A DNA stretch of 64,000 bases. It comes from Empedobacter sp036647415. GTDB taxonomy: Bacteria > Bacteroidota > Bacteroidia > Flavobacteriales > Weeksellaceae. Position numbers and translations under genes: made by a program. Positions within the stretch are counted from its first letter, which is position 1. Each line of letters opens with the position of its first letter. The notes under the pieces were generated by a model, which saw only the letters and a list, made by a program, of their open reading frames with translations, was not told the origin of the DNA and made no database searches. Location of the stretch: NCBI RefSeq assembly GCF_036647415.1, contig NZ_JAVXKG010000011.1:23604-87603 (forward strand), in the 5' to 3' direction. This document shows positions 50,109 through 59,887 of this stretch, one piece after another.

Positions 50109-51179
50109 ATGAAAATTCACAATTTTAGCGCAGGACCATGTATTTTACCACAGGTTGTTTTCGATAAAATGGCAGAAGCTATTTTAGATTTTAACAATTC
50201 TGGAACATCAATCTTAGAAATTTCTCATCGTCGTAAAGATGCTGTAGAAGTGATTGATACAGCAAGAGCTTTAGTAAAAGAGTTAATGAATGTTCCCGAA
50301 ACTCACGATGTCATTTTTATGCAAGGTGGTGCTTCATTACAATTTCCAATTGTTGCATACAATTTATTGAAAGAAGGAGGAAAAGCAGCATATACACAGA
50401 CGGGTAAATGGGCTGAAAATGCGATAAAAGAGGCAAAACGTTTCGGAGAAATTGAATTAATTGCTTCATCTCAGGACAAAAATTATTCATACATTCCAAA
50501 AGGATATACAATTCCAACTGACGTAGATTATTTTCATTGCACATCAAACAATACAATTTTTGGTACACAAATGAAAGAGTTTCCAGACTCTCCAGTACCA
50601 ACGGTTTGCGATATGTCATCTGACATATTATCTCGTAAAGTTGATGTTTCTAAATTTGGAGTGATTTATGCCGGAGCTCAGAAAAATATGGGACCAGCTG
50701 GTTCTACAATGGCAATTGTTCAGAAAGATATTTTAGGAAAAACAGGTCGTAATATTCCTGATTATTTGAACTACGCAACACATATTAAGAATGAATCATC
50801 TTTCAATACTTGGCCAGTTATTGCAATTTACGGTGTAATGCTAAATTTACAATGGTTGAAAGAGCAAGGTGGAGTAGATGCAATTGCAAAAATAAATACA
50901 ACAAAGGCAGATACAATGTACGCTGAAATAGACCGTAATGGTTTGTTTACAGGAACTGCAAACATAGAAGATAGGTCGCAAATGAATGCAACATTTGTAT
51001 TAAATAACGAAGATTTAAAAGCAGAATTTGAAGTTTTATTAAAACAAGCTGGTGTAGATTCTTTAACAGGACATCGCGACGTTGGTGGTTACCGCGCTTC
51101 TATGTACAATGCTTTACCATTAGAGTCTGTACAAGTTTTGGTAGACGTAATGAAACAATTTGAACAAAAATTTGGATAA
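50109..51179 (+). CDS. serC: Phosphoserine aminotransferase
   Basis: Converts 3-phosphohydroxypyruvate and glutamate to O-phosphoserine (PLP, fold type I, cytoplasm). Start MKIHNFSAGPCILPQVVFDKM is typical. ISHRRKDAVEV, FMQGGASLQFP, CTSNNTIFGTQ, CDMSSDILS and the PLP-lysine segment VIYAGAQKNMGPAG are all present. GHRDVGGYRASMYNALP closes the protein. The length of 356 residues is normal. The next gene, serA, makes its substrate, so this is a serine/O-phosphoserine unit. An 85-bp spacer with AT-rich imperfect repeats of TAATTAC lies before serA. Confidence 0.95.
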   Translation: MKIHNFSAGPCILPQVVFDKMAEAILDFNNSGTSILEISHRRKDAVEVIDTARALVKELMNVPETHDVIFMQGGASLQFPIVAYNLLKEGGKAAYTQTGKWAENAIKEAKRFGEIELIASSQDKNYSYIPKGYTIPTDVDYFHCTSNNTIFGTQMKEFPDSPVPTVCDMSSDILSRKVDVSKFGVIYAGAQKNMGPAGSTMAIVQKDILGKTGRNIPDYLNYATHIKNESSFNTWPVIAIYGVMLNLQWLKEQGGVDAIAKINTTKADTMYAEIDRNGLFTGTANIEDRSQMNATFVLNNEDLKAEFEVLLKQAGVDSLTGHRDVGGYRASMYNALPLESVQVLVDVMKQFEQKFG

Positions 51180-51264
51180 AAATATATAGAGTAGTTAGTA
51201 ATTAGATTTTAGTCCTTAGAGCTAACTAATTACTAATTACTTTTTACTAATTACTATTATAAAC

Positions 51265-52212
51265 ATGAAAATATTAGCAAACGACGGAATTTCTAAAGCA
51301 GGACAAGAAGCTTTAGAAGCAAAAGGTTTCGAAGTAATAACTGCTCACGTAGCACAAGAACAATTAGAAAATTATATTAACGACAAAGGAATAGAAGTCC
51401 TTTTGGTGCGTTCTGCAACCAAAGTTCGCCAACCATTGATAGATGCAACTAATCTTAAAATTATTGGTCGTGGAGGTGTTGGTATGGATAATATCGATGT
51501 AGATTATGCCCGCGAAAAAGGTATTCAAGTCATTAATACTCCAGCATCTTCATCACAATCTGTGGCAGAGTTTGTAATTGCACATATTTTTTCTATCGTT
51601 CGTAATTTGCATCAATCAAATCGCAATATGCCTTTAGAGGGAGATTCTAACTTCAATGGATTGAAAAAAGCCTATGCAAAAGCAATCGAATTAAGAGGGA
51701 AAACTATGGGTGTAATTGGTTTCGGACGAATTGGTGTAGAAGTAATTCGTGAAGCAATCGGTTTGGGAATGAATATTTTAGTTTATGATAAATTTCCTGC
51801 GACACGCGATATTGAATTAGAATTTTTTGATGGTCAAAAAGTAACATTTACCATAACATCTGTTAGTTTTGATGAAGTAATTTCTAAAGCAGATTTCATC
51901 ACATTACACGTTCCTTCGCAAGATGGATATATTTTAGGAGAAAAAGAATTTGCGAAGATGAAAGATGGTGTTGTAGTGGTTAATACTGCTCGTGGAGGTG
52001 TTATCGATGAAAAAGCATTGGTTGATGCGATAGAAGATGGTAAAGTTGCTGGTGCAGCTTTAGATGTTTTTGAGAATGAACCAACACCAGAAATGGGATT
52101 ATTAATGAATGAAGCTTTATCTTTGTCGCCACATATTGCAGGTTCTACAAATGAAGCGCAAGACCGAATTGGAACAGAATTAGCCGCACAAATCATCGAG
52201 ATTTATGGTTAA
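51265..52212 (+). CDS. serA: D-3-phosphoglycerate dehydrogenase
   Basis: First step of serine synthesis: 3-phosphoglycerate to 3-phosphohydroxypyruvate with NAD. At 315 residues it is the short form without ACT domain. The motifs are VRSATKVRQPLID, IGRGGVGMDNIDVD, NAD-binding GVIGFGRIGVEV, the Arg in NTARGGVIDE, Glu in DVFENEPTP and the catalytic His in SPHIAGST. Absence of a regulatory domain implies no serine feedback through ACT. It follows serC and precedes a DUF1015 gene. Confidence 0.93.
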   Translation: MKILANDGISKAGQEALEAKGFEVITAHVAQEQLENYINDKGIEVLLVRSATKVRQPLIDATNLKIIGRGGVGMDNIDVDYAREKGIQVINTPASSSQSVAEFVIAHIFSIVRNLHQSNRNMPLEGDSNFNGLKKAYAKAIELRGKTMGVIGFGRIGVEVIREAIGLGMNILVYDKFPATRDIELEFFDGQKVTFTITSVSFDEVISKADFITLHVPSQDGYILGEKEFAKMKDGVVVVNTARGGVIDEKALVDAIEDGKVAGAALDVFENEPTPEMGLLMNEALSLSPHIAGSTNEAQDRIGTELAAQIIEIYG

Positions 52213-52254
52213 TTCTATACAACTAATCAATTTTTCTTAAATAAAACTATTAAA

Positions 52255-53502
52255 ATGCCTCAATTTAAACCATTTAAAGGAATTCGTCCTACAGAAGAAA
52301 CTTCGCAGAGTTTTGTAACTCTTGCTATAAATCAATATACGAAAGAGGAGTTAGATCAAACTTTAAAATCTAAAGATGATACTTTTTTGCATATTATATT
52401 GCCAACTTGGGACGATACGATAGAAGATTCTAAAGAAAAATTTAGTAAAGTAAGAAAGAATTTTGATGATTTTATTTCAAGAAAAGTCTTAGTTCAAGAC
52501 AAATCATCTTTCTATATTTATCAAGTTTCACAGCCAGATGGTCGTGTAACAAAAGGATTGTTGGGTTTAGTTGATATAGATGATTACAAAGAAAATAAAA
52601 TAAAACGTCATGAAGAAACTTTAGAGCGTCGTGTAAATTTATTTGCAGATTATTTGAAAGAAAGTCATTTTCATGCAGAACCAATTTTATTAACGTATAA
52701 CAGAGTTCAACGTGTTGATTTGTTAATTGATACGGAAATGAAGCGTAAACCAATTCTGAAATTTTCGGAAGAAAATGGTACGCAACACTCATTATGGCGT
52801 GTAGATAATAGGCTTAATATTAAGCAAATAAAAGATTCTATTGAAAGGTTAGAAGAATTATATATTGCAGATGGACATCATCGTATGGAAAGTTCTGAGC
52901 GATATACAAAACATGCACGCAAGAATTCTGAAGATGAAGTTTATGGAAATGAAGCATTTAATTATACTTTAGCACTTTTAGTTACCAATGACGATTTGAT
53001 TATAAATGATTATAATCGATTAATTAAAGATTTGAACGGTTTATCTTCAAAAGAATTTTTACAAGCTTTGGAAGAATCATTTGAAATTTTTCCGAAAGGA
53101 AGTGAAATAATTATTCCAACTAAAAAACATCATATTGTGATGTATTTAGATGGAGAATTTTACAGTCTTTTTGTAAAGAATAGTTTACTTACAACAAAAG
53201 GTTTGAGCGAACTTGATACCTATATTTTTGAAGAAAGTATTCTGAAAAATATTTTAGAGATAAAAGATACTAAAAAAGATAAACGCGTTCATTATGAATA
53301 TGGTACGCGTGACAAATCTGGTGTAGAAGCATTGAAAAATAAAGTTGATAACAATGATTATGTTGCAGCTTTTGCTTTCTATCCAGTAAATGTTAAAGAT
53401 TTACAATTAATAGCTGATTTAGGGCTTAAAATGCCTCCAAAAAGTACTTATATAGAACCAAAACCTTTGAGCGGATTTCCAATTTTTGATTTGAAAGAAT
53501 AA
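52255..53502 (+). CDS. DUF1015 family protein
   Basis: A 415-residue cytoplasmic protein. The DUF1015 pattern is seen at the start (MPQFKPFKGIRPT), in FYIYQVSQPDGRVTKGLLGLVDIDDYKENKIKRHEET, and in LYIADGHHRMESSERYTKHAR, a His-rich conserved block. KSGVEALKNKVDNNDYVAAFAFYPVNVKDLQLIADLGLKMPPKSTYIEPKPLSGFPIF is the C-terminal signature. DUF1015 genes are often next to serA, suggesting a role in serine or phosphoserine metabolism. The biochemical function is not established. The next gene follows with 7 bp spacing. Confidence 0.88.
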   Translation: MPQFKPFKGIRPTEETSQSFVTLAINQYTKEELDQTLKSKDDTFLHIILPTWDDTIEDSKEKFSKVRKNFDDFISRKVLVQDKSSFYIYQVSQPDGRVTKGLLGLVDIDDYKENKIKRHEETLERRVNLFADYLKESHFHAEPILLTYNRVQRVDLLIDTEMKRKPILKFSEENGTQHSLWRVDNRLNIKQIKDSIERLEELYIADGHHRMESSERYTKHARKNSEDEVYGNEAFNYTLALLVTNDDLIINDYNRLIKDLNGLSSKEFLQALEESFEIFPKGSEIIIPTKKHHIVMYLDGEFYSLFVKNSLLTTKGLSELDTYIFEESILKNILEIKDTKKDKRVHYEYGTRDKSGVEALKNKVDNNDYVAAFAFYPVNVKDLQLIADLGLKMPPKSTYIEPKPLSGFPIFDLKE

Positions 53503-53509
53503 AAAAATA

Positions 53510-54169
53510 ATGAGTATTCAAAATAATTTAAAAAGAATTGAAGCAACAATTCCTTCACATGTAACGCTTGTTGCAGTTTCTAAAACTAAACCTGTAGAAG
53601 ATTTGCAAGAAGCTTATGATGCGGGAATGCGAGATTTTGGAGAAAATAAAATACAAGAAATGAGTGATAAATACGAAGTCCTACCAAAGGATATTCGTTG
53701 GCATATGATAGGTCATGTACAAACCAATAAGGTGAAATATATGGCAAGTTTTGTGCATTTGATTCATGGTGTTGATAGTCTAAAATTGTTGAAAGAAATA
53801 AATAAACAAGCCGAAAAAAATAACCGTGTGATAGATGTTTTATTACAACAATTTATTGCAGATGAGGAAACGAAATTTGGTTTGGATAAAGAAGAAATTC
53901 AACAAATATTGCAAGAAGAAATTCAAGATTTACCAAATATTCGTGTTGTTGGATTGATGGGAATGGCAACATTTACAGATGATGAAAATCAAATCAGAAA
54001 TGAATTTAAAACACTGAAATCTAACTTTGATGAAGTGAAAAAAAATAACACTAATATTTCTGTTTTATCTATGGGAATGTCTGGAGATTACCAGCTTGCA
54101 ATAGAGGAGGGAAGTACGATGGTTCGCATTGGAAGTTCTATTTTCGGAAACAGAAATTATTCTATTTAA
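53510..54169 (+). CDS. yggS: YggS-family PLP homeostasis protein
   Basis: A 219-residue PLP-binding TIM-barrel protein (PLPBP/YggS). The PLP Lys is in LVAVSKTKPVEDL (near residue 25). FGENKIQEM, WHMIGHVQTNKVKY, IHGVDSLKLL and VLSMGMSGDYQLAIEEGSTMVRIGSSIFG are diagnostic. It buffers PLP and affects amino-acid metabolism rather than catalysing a reaction. It ends a run of five genes rich in PLP enzymes (synthase, oxoamine synthase, serC), so it fits the pathway around it. Confidence 0.93.
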   Translation: MSIQNNLKRIEATIPSHVTLVAVSKTKPVEDLQEAYDAGMRDFGENKIQEMSDKYEVLPKDIRWHMIGHVQTNKVKYMASFVHLIHGVDSLKLLKEINKQAEKNNRVIDVLLQQFIADEETKFGLDKEEIQQILQEEIQDLPNIRVVGLMGMATFTDDENQIRNEFKTLKSNFDEVKKNNTNISVLSMGMSGDYQLAIEEGSTMVRIGSSIFGNRNYSI

Positions 54170-54193
54170 GATTTAATTTTTAGTAAAAAATAT

Positions 54194-54228
54194 AAAAACC
54201 TGAACAAATCAATGTTCAGGTTTTTTTT
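54194..54228. terminator. Bidirectional terminator between yggS and the receptor gene
   Basis: AAAAACCTGAACA and TGTTCAGGTTTTT form a 13-bp stem with a T run of eight. Confidence 0.9.
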
Positions 54229-54240
54229 CAGGAATAAATT

Positions 54241-56619
54241 TTAACCTTTTCCACCGCTTTGTTCTTGGTTAGATTTAGAACGTTCGATATTGAATTGTTT
54301 TCCGAAATTATAGGTAATTCCGAAACGAAATTGTCGATAAGCTGTATATTCATTTTGATTAAAAACTTTATTTGAAACAGATGAATATATTGGATTTTTA
54401 TTTGCGAAAATATTATTTACATTCAATGATAATTGAAGTTTTTTATTGAAAATCATGGCGCGTAATCCTGCATTATGTCGCATAAAATCTGTTACAGTTG
54501 TTAAGTTTTCAATACTTTTAGTGTAATAGTTGAACGAATAATTAGCAAAGAGTGTTTTTTTCTTATTCAAATCTAAATTATTTGTAATACGAAACTCACT
54601 ATTTAGTCCATCAAGATCTTCTATCTCAGGAATTATACTAGTTGTTTTACGGTAAAAAACATCTGCAGCAACATTTAATTTCCACCATTTTGTAGGTTTT
54701 ACATTCAAGTTCTCGCTTACACCAAAACTGTATGTTTTACCTAAATTGTATGGTTTTGATGTAGATATTTTTGTATCAGGATCGATAAGATTAACTTGTT
54801 CGAAAATATCATTAGCTAAACGATAATAAAGGCTCGTTATACTGATGTCTTTGTACGCATATTCTAATTCGAAATTACTCGAATTGGAAGGTGATAAATT
54901 GGGGTTTCCTGTAGAGATATTATAATCATTTTCTTTAATCTCTAATGGATTTAGGTACCAAATAAATGGACGATCTACGCGACGAGAGTAATTTAAGGTA
55001 AATGAATGATTTTCCGAAGCTTGATACATCAAATAAGCAGTAGGATATAAGCCATCAAACTTTTTTGAATATTCGAAATTATCCGATTTCATTAAACCTT
55101 CTACTTCTGCATGCTCATATCTTAAACCAGCTTTTGCAGTCCATTTTTCGCCTAATTTTCTCTCAACAGAATAATACAACGCATATACATTTTCATTGTA
55201 CTGGTATTTATTTTGTGTTAAAGGCTCGGTTAGTGTTGTTTTATTTGTGCGTAAATTATCGGTTTGGTCTTGTGCCCATCGTAGACGTGTTCCATAATTC
55301 ATTTTCCATTCCTTAATAGGTTGCTCCATATCGATACTCAAATTATATCGATTTGAAGATCTTTTTACTTTTGCATTATTATCTTGATATTTTCCATCAA
55401 TTTCATTCCAATTTGGATCAAATTCGTTGCTTAAAGCTTTTGAAACTTCATCACCACCATTGTTTGAATAATCAAAATCGAAAGTTAATTTTTTACCTTC
55501 AGTTGAGAATTTTTTGATAATATGATAATTAAAACCAATATAATTCCAACTCCAACTAGAACCATTTCTATCGGTTGTAATATATTTTTCTATTTTATTT
55601 TGAGGAACATTAAAAACACTTGTTACATTTTTACTGTCATAATTTCCACCACCATCGCCGATATCAAGATTGAAACCAGTAATTAATTTATCATTGATTT
55701 CATAGTCAACACCAATTTTTCCACCAACGTAATCATTATCATTTTTATTAAAACCATTTTTCAGCCAATGTTCATTTTCGTAAAGTCTTTTTTCACGATT
55801 TTCATTGTACCAAGATCCATTTCCATTATAGATATTAGAAATTAAAGTCCATTTTCCTTTTCGGAAATTGACACTTCCGTTAAGATTATAACCACCATAT
55901 TTTTGCTTGTTATAAGATGTAGATACAGATCCATTAAGGCTTTCTTGTTTTGCATTTTTCAATACAATGTTTACAATTCCACTATTTCCAGTTGCATCAT
56001 ATTTTGCAGGAGGATTTGTAATCACTTCAATTTTATCGATATCTTCTGTTCTAATTGTTTTCAGATAATTTGCCAATTGTGAAGCATCCATTTGCATCAA
56101 TCGGTCGTTAATCATTACAGTAATAGAGCCTTTTCCGATAATAGAAATTGCATCTGTACTTTCGTCAACTTTTATTCTTGGAGCTAATTTTAGTGCATCT
56201 AAAGCATTTCCTCCTTTTGCACCTTCGGCCATATCGACATTAAAAACTAATCGATCAACTTTCTTTTCAATTAGCTTTTTTTGACTTGTTACAACAGCTT
56301 CTTTTAGATCAACATTATCGGTTTTCGGAACAATAATTACTCCTATTTCTTGGTTATTCTGAACAATAATTTGTTGTGTGTGCAATATTTTACCAGCTTC
56401 TTCTACACGGATTGTGTAATTACCTTCTTCTAGTGTTGTTGAATAATGCCCATTCTCATCTGTAGACACTTCGTCTACAATTTTTTCACCATTCATTATG
56501 ATTACATCAGCTAATGCAACAGGTGTTTGGTTGGAGTAGTTTATAGTTCCTTTTACTTCTTGTTGTGCGTAAACTTGTAAAGCCACGCAACAGAATATAG
56601 GGAGGAAAATTTTCTTCAT
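54241..56619 (-). CDS. TonB-dependent-receptor-like outer-membrane beta-barrel protein
   Basis: A 792-residue protein with signal peptide (MKKIFLPIFCCVALQVYAQ) and a carboxypeptidase-regulatory-like domain (about 22-110). It has a plug (KAPRIKVDESTDAISIIGKGSITVMINDRLMQMDASQLANYLKTIRTEDIDKIEVITNPPAKYDATGNSGIVNIVLK) and a long beta barrel ending YRQFRFGITYNFGKQF. It is the outer-membrane beta-barrel family (OMP_b-brl_3). The C-terminal tail RSKSNQEQSGGKG is an unusual polar extension. There is no SusD partner. The ligand is unknown, and peptide or metal uptake is possible. Confidence 0.85.
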   Translation of the reverse strand: MKKIFLPIFCCVALQVYAQQEVKGTINYSNQTPVALADVIIMNGEKIVDEVSTDENGHYSTTLEEGNYTIRVEEAGKILHTQQIIVQNNQEIGVIIVPKTDNVDLKEAVVTSQKKLIEKKVDRLVFNVDMAEGAKGGNALDALKLAPRIKVDESTDAISIIGKGSITVMINDRLMQMDASQLANYLKTIRTEDIDKIEVITNPPAKYDATGNSGIVNIVLKNAKQESLNGSVSTSYNKQKYGGYNLNGSVNFRKGKWTLISNIYNGNGSWYNENREKRLYENEHWLKNGFNKNDNDYVGGKIGVDYEINDKLITGFNLDIGDGGGNYDSKNVTSVFNVPQNKIEKYITTDRNGSSWSWNYIGFNYHIIKKFSTEGKKLTFDFDYSNNGGDEVSKALSNEFDPNWNEIDGKYQDNNAKVKRSSNRYNLSIDMEQPIKEWKMNYGTRLRWAQDQTDNLRTNKTTLTEPLTQNKYQYNENVYALYYSVERKLGEKWTAKAGLRYEHAEVEGLMKSDNFEYSKKFDGLYPTAYLMYQASENHSFTLNYSRRVDRPFIWYLNPLEIKENDYNISTGNPNLSPSNSSNFELEYAYKDISITSLYYRLANDIFEQVNLIDPDTKISTSKPYNLGKTYSFGVSENLNVKPTKWWKLNVAADVFYRKTTSIIPEIEDLDGLNSEFRITNNLDLNKKKTLFANYSFNYYTKSIENLTTVTDFMRHNAGLRAMIFNKKLQLSLNVNNIFANKNPIYSSVSNKVFNQNEYTAYRQFRFGITYNFGKQFNIERSKSNQEQSGGKG

Positions 56620-56740
56620 TCTATTGGGTTATTTACAAATAAGACGCACAGCTATACAAAAAGTTACATGCGAAAAGTGAAATTAATCTTAAATTTTATT
56701 ATTAATTATTAAAGAAAACAAAAAAAAAGATGAATCATTG

Positions 56741-57474
56741 TTATTTTTCAACTCCTTCATTGACTGGTTTATTAGCCTCGTTCAATTCTTTTCTCATTTC
56801 CTGAAAAGTGACAATTTTACCTTTAGTTGGTAAACTTATTTTAAGATTTTCTTTTAGAATTTCGAGATGATTTATTTTGAAAATTGTTTTGAAATATGGC
56901 GTAATTACTTCTGCTTGTAAGATTAATCCTGGTAAATTTGCAAAATTATGAGGTCCATCTTTGTATTTTATATCTGTAGAATACCAAGCCGAAAATTCAT
57001 TTCCTTGTTCATCTGTACCAATAGCTTTTACAGCATTGTAGCCATTAATTACCGATTTTTCTTTTGTTAATTTCCAATGAAAATCTGGTAAATTATCTTT
57101 TACTAAATATGTTTTTACGTTGATGTCAAATTGTTTATATATTCATTTTTAGAAAAATCTTTGTACAACGGATTTTGTTCAGATTTTAAAACTTCTTGCA
57201 CAATCATATCTGCTTCATCTTGCGCATTATTAAGCTTAATATCTGCTTTGAAAATGGATAATTCGTTGTTACTTTCTAAAATGAAATCAACAAAAACACC
57301 TCTATCTATGGCTTTTTTGAAAACAGGTTGAACATCTTTCGGAAACATGTCTTTTGATTGTTCATAATCAAAAATAAATTCTGCTTTGTAGGTTGCGCGT
57401 ATACTTTCTTTTTTTGCTTGTGCCGAAAGATTAATTGTTAAAAACAATATGATTGCTATTACGATATTTCTCAT
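56741..57474 (-). pseudogene. GLPGLI-family secreted protein, frameshifted
   Basis: The N-terminal frame (57474-57115) encodes a signal peptide (MRNIVIAIILFLTINLSAQ) and the family start (IRATYKAEFIFDYEQSKD), then stops after EYINNLTST. Near 57130 the homologous sequence continues in another frame: FDINVKTYLVKDNLPDFHWKL, SVINGYNAVKAIGTDEQGNEFSAWYSTDI, and FANLPGLILQAE, the family's GLPGLI motif. It stops at 56741. A one-base change restores one protein of about 240 residues, the usual size. This is a recent pseudogene or a base error. GLPGLI proteins commonly sit with TonB-type barrels, as here. Confidence 0.8.
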
Positions 57475-57490
57475 TTTTTTGTTATTATAT

Positions 57491-58531
57491 TTAATTAAAA
57501 CTTCTTCTTATATCCATTTTTTCATTGACAGACTTCTTGAATTCTGGGAAAGGTTGAGAGTTGAAATCTTTTACTTCGAGGTTTACTTTTACATCAAATA
57601 CATGTTTAATTTTTTCATTATCTAAATAAATTGTGCTGGATGTTGATGAAGTTTCTTTTAATATCCATTTTCCTTGAAAAGGTCTATATTTATAAATCTG
57701 ATCATAATAAACTACAATATCATTACTTTTTTTATATTCTACATTTTCCATTTTTGATTGATGTTCTACAATCGCAAAAGTTTCTTTATCGATTAAAAAC
57801 CAATTCTTCACTTTTGATTGCTGATTGCTAAATTCAATCTCATACATGTATTTATCAGCATATTTAGAAATTTGAACATATTCTTCATCGTAATATTTTT
57901 CACCAAATCTATTTAACATACTTTTCGTAACTTCTAAAAGAGAAATATTTTTAAAATACTGAAACATACTATATGAGCTATTCAATTTTGAACCTTCTCC
58001 AATAATTCTTTCATTAACAACATTATTCGAATGTATTTTCACTTGATCTTTCTTAAATCTAAACTGTAAATCGACATTAATCAAATCTCTGTTAACGGAA
58101 TCTATAACAGCTTCACGCATAAAATTTATTTTGTAATAATGTTCTTCTGTGTTGAAGTTTTTAGCATAATTCTCTATTACTTTTTTTAAAATATCTTCGG
58201 CTTTTAAGTTGGTTACAAATACTTCTTTCAGTTCAATTTCGTTTACTTTTTCAAGTTTAATGTTCATTTCAGATTTTAAATCAGAAACTTTAATCGTTGT
58301 ATTTTGATAGTCTTTTTTCGATACAATCAATTCATCTGTTTGCGCAACATTACTCAAATCAACTATCGTTTTTCCTTCCATGTCTGAAACGAAATTTTTT
58401 GTTGAATTTCTGAAATAAATATCTGCATCATCAAGAGGTAAATTATCTGATAAATCAATAATTTTTAGGTTGACAATTTGGGCATTAACTACAATTGTAA
58501 AAAGTGTAAATAGGTAAAATAGTTTTTTCAT
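57491..58531 (-). CDS. Secreted carboxypeptidase-regulatory-like (CarboxypepD_reg-like) protein
   Basis: The 346-residue protein starts with a signal peptide (MKKLFYLFTLFTIVVNAQ). A beta-sandwich follows (VNLKIIDLSDNLPLDDADIYFRNSTKNFVSDMEGKTIVDLS, about 19-95). After ELKEVFVTNLKAEDILKKVIENYAKNFNTEEHYYKINFMREA, a DUF5686-like region extends to the end, but the barrel of longer relatives is absent. It is 17 bp upstream of the GLPGLI gene in the same direction, with the receptor gene beyond. These three may form an outer-membrane module. Confidence 0.7.
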   Translation of the reverse strand: MKKLFYLFTLFTIVVNAQIVNLKIIDLSDNLPLDDADIYFRNSTKNFVSDMEGKTIVDLSNVAQTDELIVSKKDYQNTTIKVSDLKSEMNIKLEKVNEIELKEVFVTNLKAEDILKKVIENYAKNFNTEEHYYKINFMREAVIDSVNRDLINVDLQFRFKKDQVKIHSNNVVNERIIGEGSKLNSSYSMFQYFKNISLLEVTKSMLNRFGEKYYDEEYVQISKYADKYMYEIEFSNQQSKVKNWFLIDKETFAIVEHQSKMENVEYKKSNDIVVYYDQIYKYRPFQGKWILKETSSTSSTIYLDNEKIKHVFDVKVNLEVKDFNSQPFPEFKKSVNEKMDIRRSFN

Positions 58532-58710
58532 AGTTTAATCAAAGCTTCTACGAATATCTATTTTTTTCTTTTACATAGTTGTTAAGTTTATCAAAACGTG
58601 AGTGTTAAACTATTTAACGCTAATGATTCGTGTGAAAATTCACGCAATTTATAGTTTGATGTTTTTAAGTCATGATATTTAGTTTTTATAAGATGTAACC
58701 GCGCTAAATA

Positions 58711-58748
58711 AAAATAGGTCTGCATTGCAAACCTATTGTATTTTTTTA
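58711..58748. terminator. Terminator-like hairpin left of the cassette array
   Basis: AATAGGT (58713-58719) and ACCTATT (58731-58737) pair around GCATTGCA, with a T run on the plus side. The interval 58532-58833 holds no gene. Confidence 0.6.
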
Positions 58749-58833
58749 TCATCACTATTTTTTAGAGATTATCTGATTAGTTTATTATTAGAAAAGTGAT
58801 TTCGGTTTATAAACTTAGTATTTATATGATAAT

Positions 58834-59136
58834 TTAACTTCCTGTATTTGACCATAAAATGAAAAAGATAATGGAAAGTAGCAAATGAATAAATGGAATA
58901 AAAATTAAAGCTGGTTTTTTCTTATTTATATAGACGATCAAACTCAAAAAGTAGGATATTGGGTATAATGTGGTAATAATCATAAATGAATATAAGATAA
59001 TTAGTGTACTAATGGGCGTATTGGGCGATTTATGACCTGCAAATGACATGATATTAGCAAATATAATAAACGGATAAATAAGCAATGGAATAAATAAAAT
59101 AACGAATGCTATAATTTCTAAAGGTTTTCTTTTCAT
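58834..59136 (-). CDS. Small membrane protein, cassette-type gene
   Basis: A 100-residue protein with three hydrophobic segments (LEIIAFVILFIPLLIYPFIIFANIM, TLIILYSFMIITTLYPISYFLSLIVYI, ALIFIPFIHLLLSIIFFILW). The function is unknown. It is the left-most gene of the same-strand array. An attC-like site (59172-59286) lies just upstream, starting with TTAGCT. No matching R'' repeat is found after its stop, so the array's last palindrome may have been lost. Confidence 0.55.
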   Translation of the reverse strand: MKRKPLEIIAFVILFIPLLIYPFIIFANIMSFAGHKSPNTPISTLIILYSFMIITTLYPISYFLSLIVYINKKKPALIFIPFIHLLLSIIFFILWSNTGS

Positions 59137-59171
59137 GTATTAGGTTTCGGTGTAAGATTGATTTCTGTTTT

Positions 59172-59286
59172 TAGCTAATGTTTCCAAGCTTGACGAAGAC
59201 GGATAAAAGAAGCACAAAACTTGAATTGAAGAACAATTGTTGAGCCTTTGTTTGTTAGCCTACTATTGCAAACCTCTTGTTAGGTG
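59172..59286 (-). repeat. attC-like site 6
   Basis: Minus-strand reading: ACACCTAAC (R'') then AAGAGGTTTGCAATAGTAGGC, an inner palindromic part, CGTCTTCGTCAAGCTTGGAAAC (L') and ATTAGCT (R' variant). About 115 bp, shorter than its neighbours. The R'' overlaps the stop region of the 59280 gene, as attC often does. Confidence 0.6.
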
Positions 59287-59864
59287 TTCGCTTTTTTTAT
59301 TCGGTTGAATATTTGTCGTCCAATGTAGTCATTCAATTTTTTGTGTTTTGTTCGTCTATAATATACGTTCCAGTAACTTATCATTCGACTTTCTGTTTGT
59401 TGTCTGTATTTAGGATTTTCAATAAAAAATTTCAAATAATTATTAATTGTCTTGTCATTAATATGTTTGTCAACAACTTCTAAAATTTCTATAACATACT
59501 CTCCTAAAAGCTGAAAAATATAAGGAATTACAAAATAATCTTCTATATTATCAACTAATTTTTCTAATCGTTTTTGTCTAACAAAACCATTATGATGTCT
59601 TAAATAAATACAGTTTAGAATAGTTTGTTGCTTGAGTGTCAAATTATTTCCTGTTGTATCACTCAGATTGTCAAAATAAACTCGTCCTGGTATTATTAAT
59701 TTTTGTCCATTCAAAATTACTTCTTGCACAACTGTTGGATGTATGTCAAAGTTCTTATCAAGCAAAAAATTCACAACAATTTCAACATCTTGCTTTAATT
59801 CTGTCGGAAATGCATTCAGAAGTTTCTGTCGATTTACGTTTAATATGTTAGTTGAAATTGTCAT
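59280..59864 (-). CDS. Hypothetical cassette protein
   Basis: From the ATG at 59864 (MTISTNILNVNRQKLLNAFPTEL) the protein has about 194 residues, mostly helical and charged (VEIVVNFLLDKNFDIHPTVVQEVIL, LTLKQQTILNCIYLRHHNGFVRQKRLEKLVDNIEDYFVIPYIFQLLGEYVIEILE). FVRQKRLEKLV could be part of a winged-helix-like fold, but no family is certain. The 24 upstream codons lie in the attC-like palindrome and are not credible coding sequence. It is one gene per cassette, transcribed with the array. Confidence 0.55.
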   Translation of the reverse strand: MTISTNILNVNRQKLLNAFPTELKQDVEIVVNFLLDKNFDIHPTVVQEVILNGQKLIIPGRVYFDNLSDTTGNNLTLKQQTILNCIYLRHHNGFVRQKRLEKLVDNIEDYFVIPYIFQLLGEYVIEILEVVDKHINDKTINNYLKFFIENPKYRQQTESRMISYWNVYYRRTKHKKLNDYIGRQIFNRIKKANT

Positions 59865-59887
59865 TAAGTTTTCGGTTTTTATAAAGT

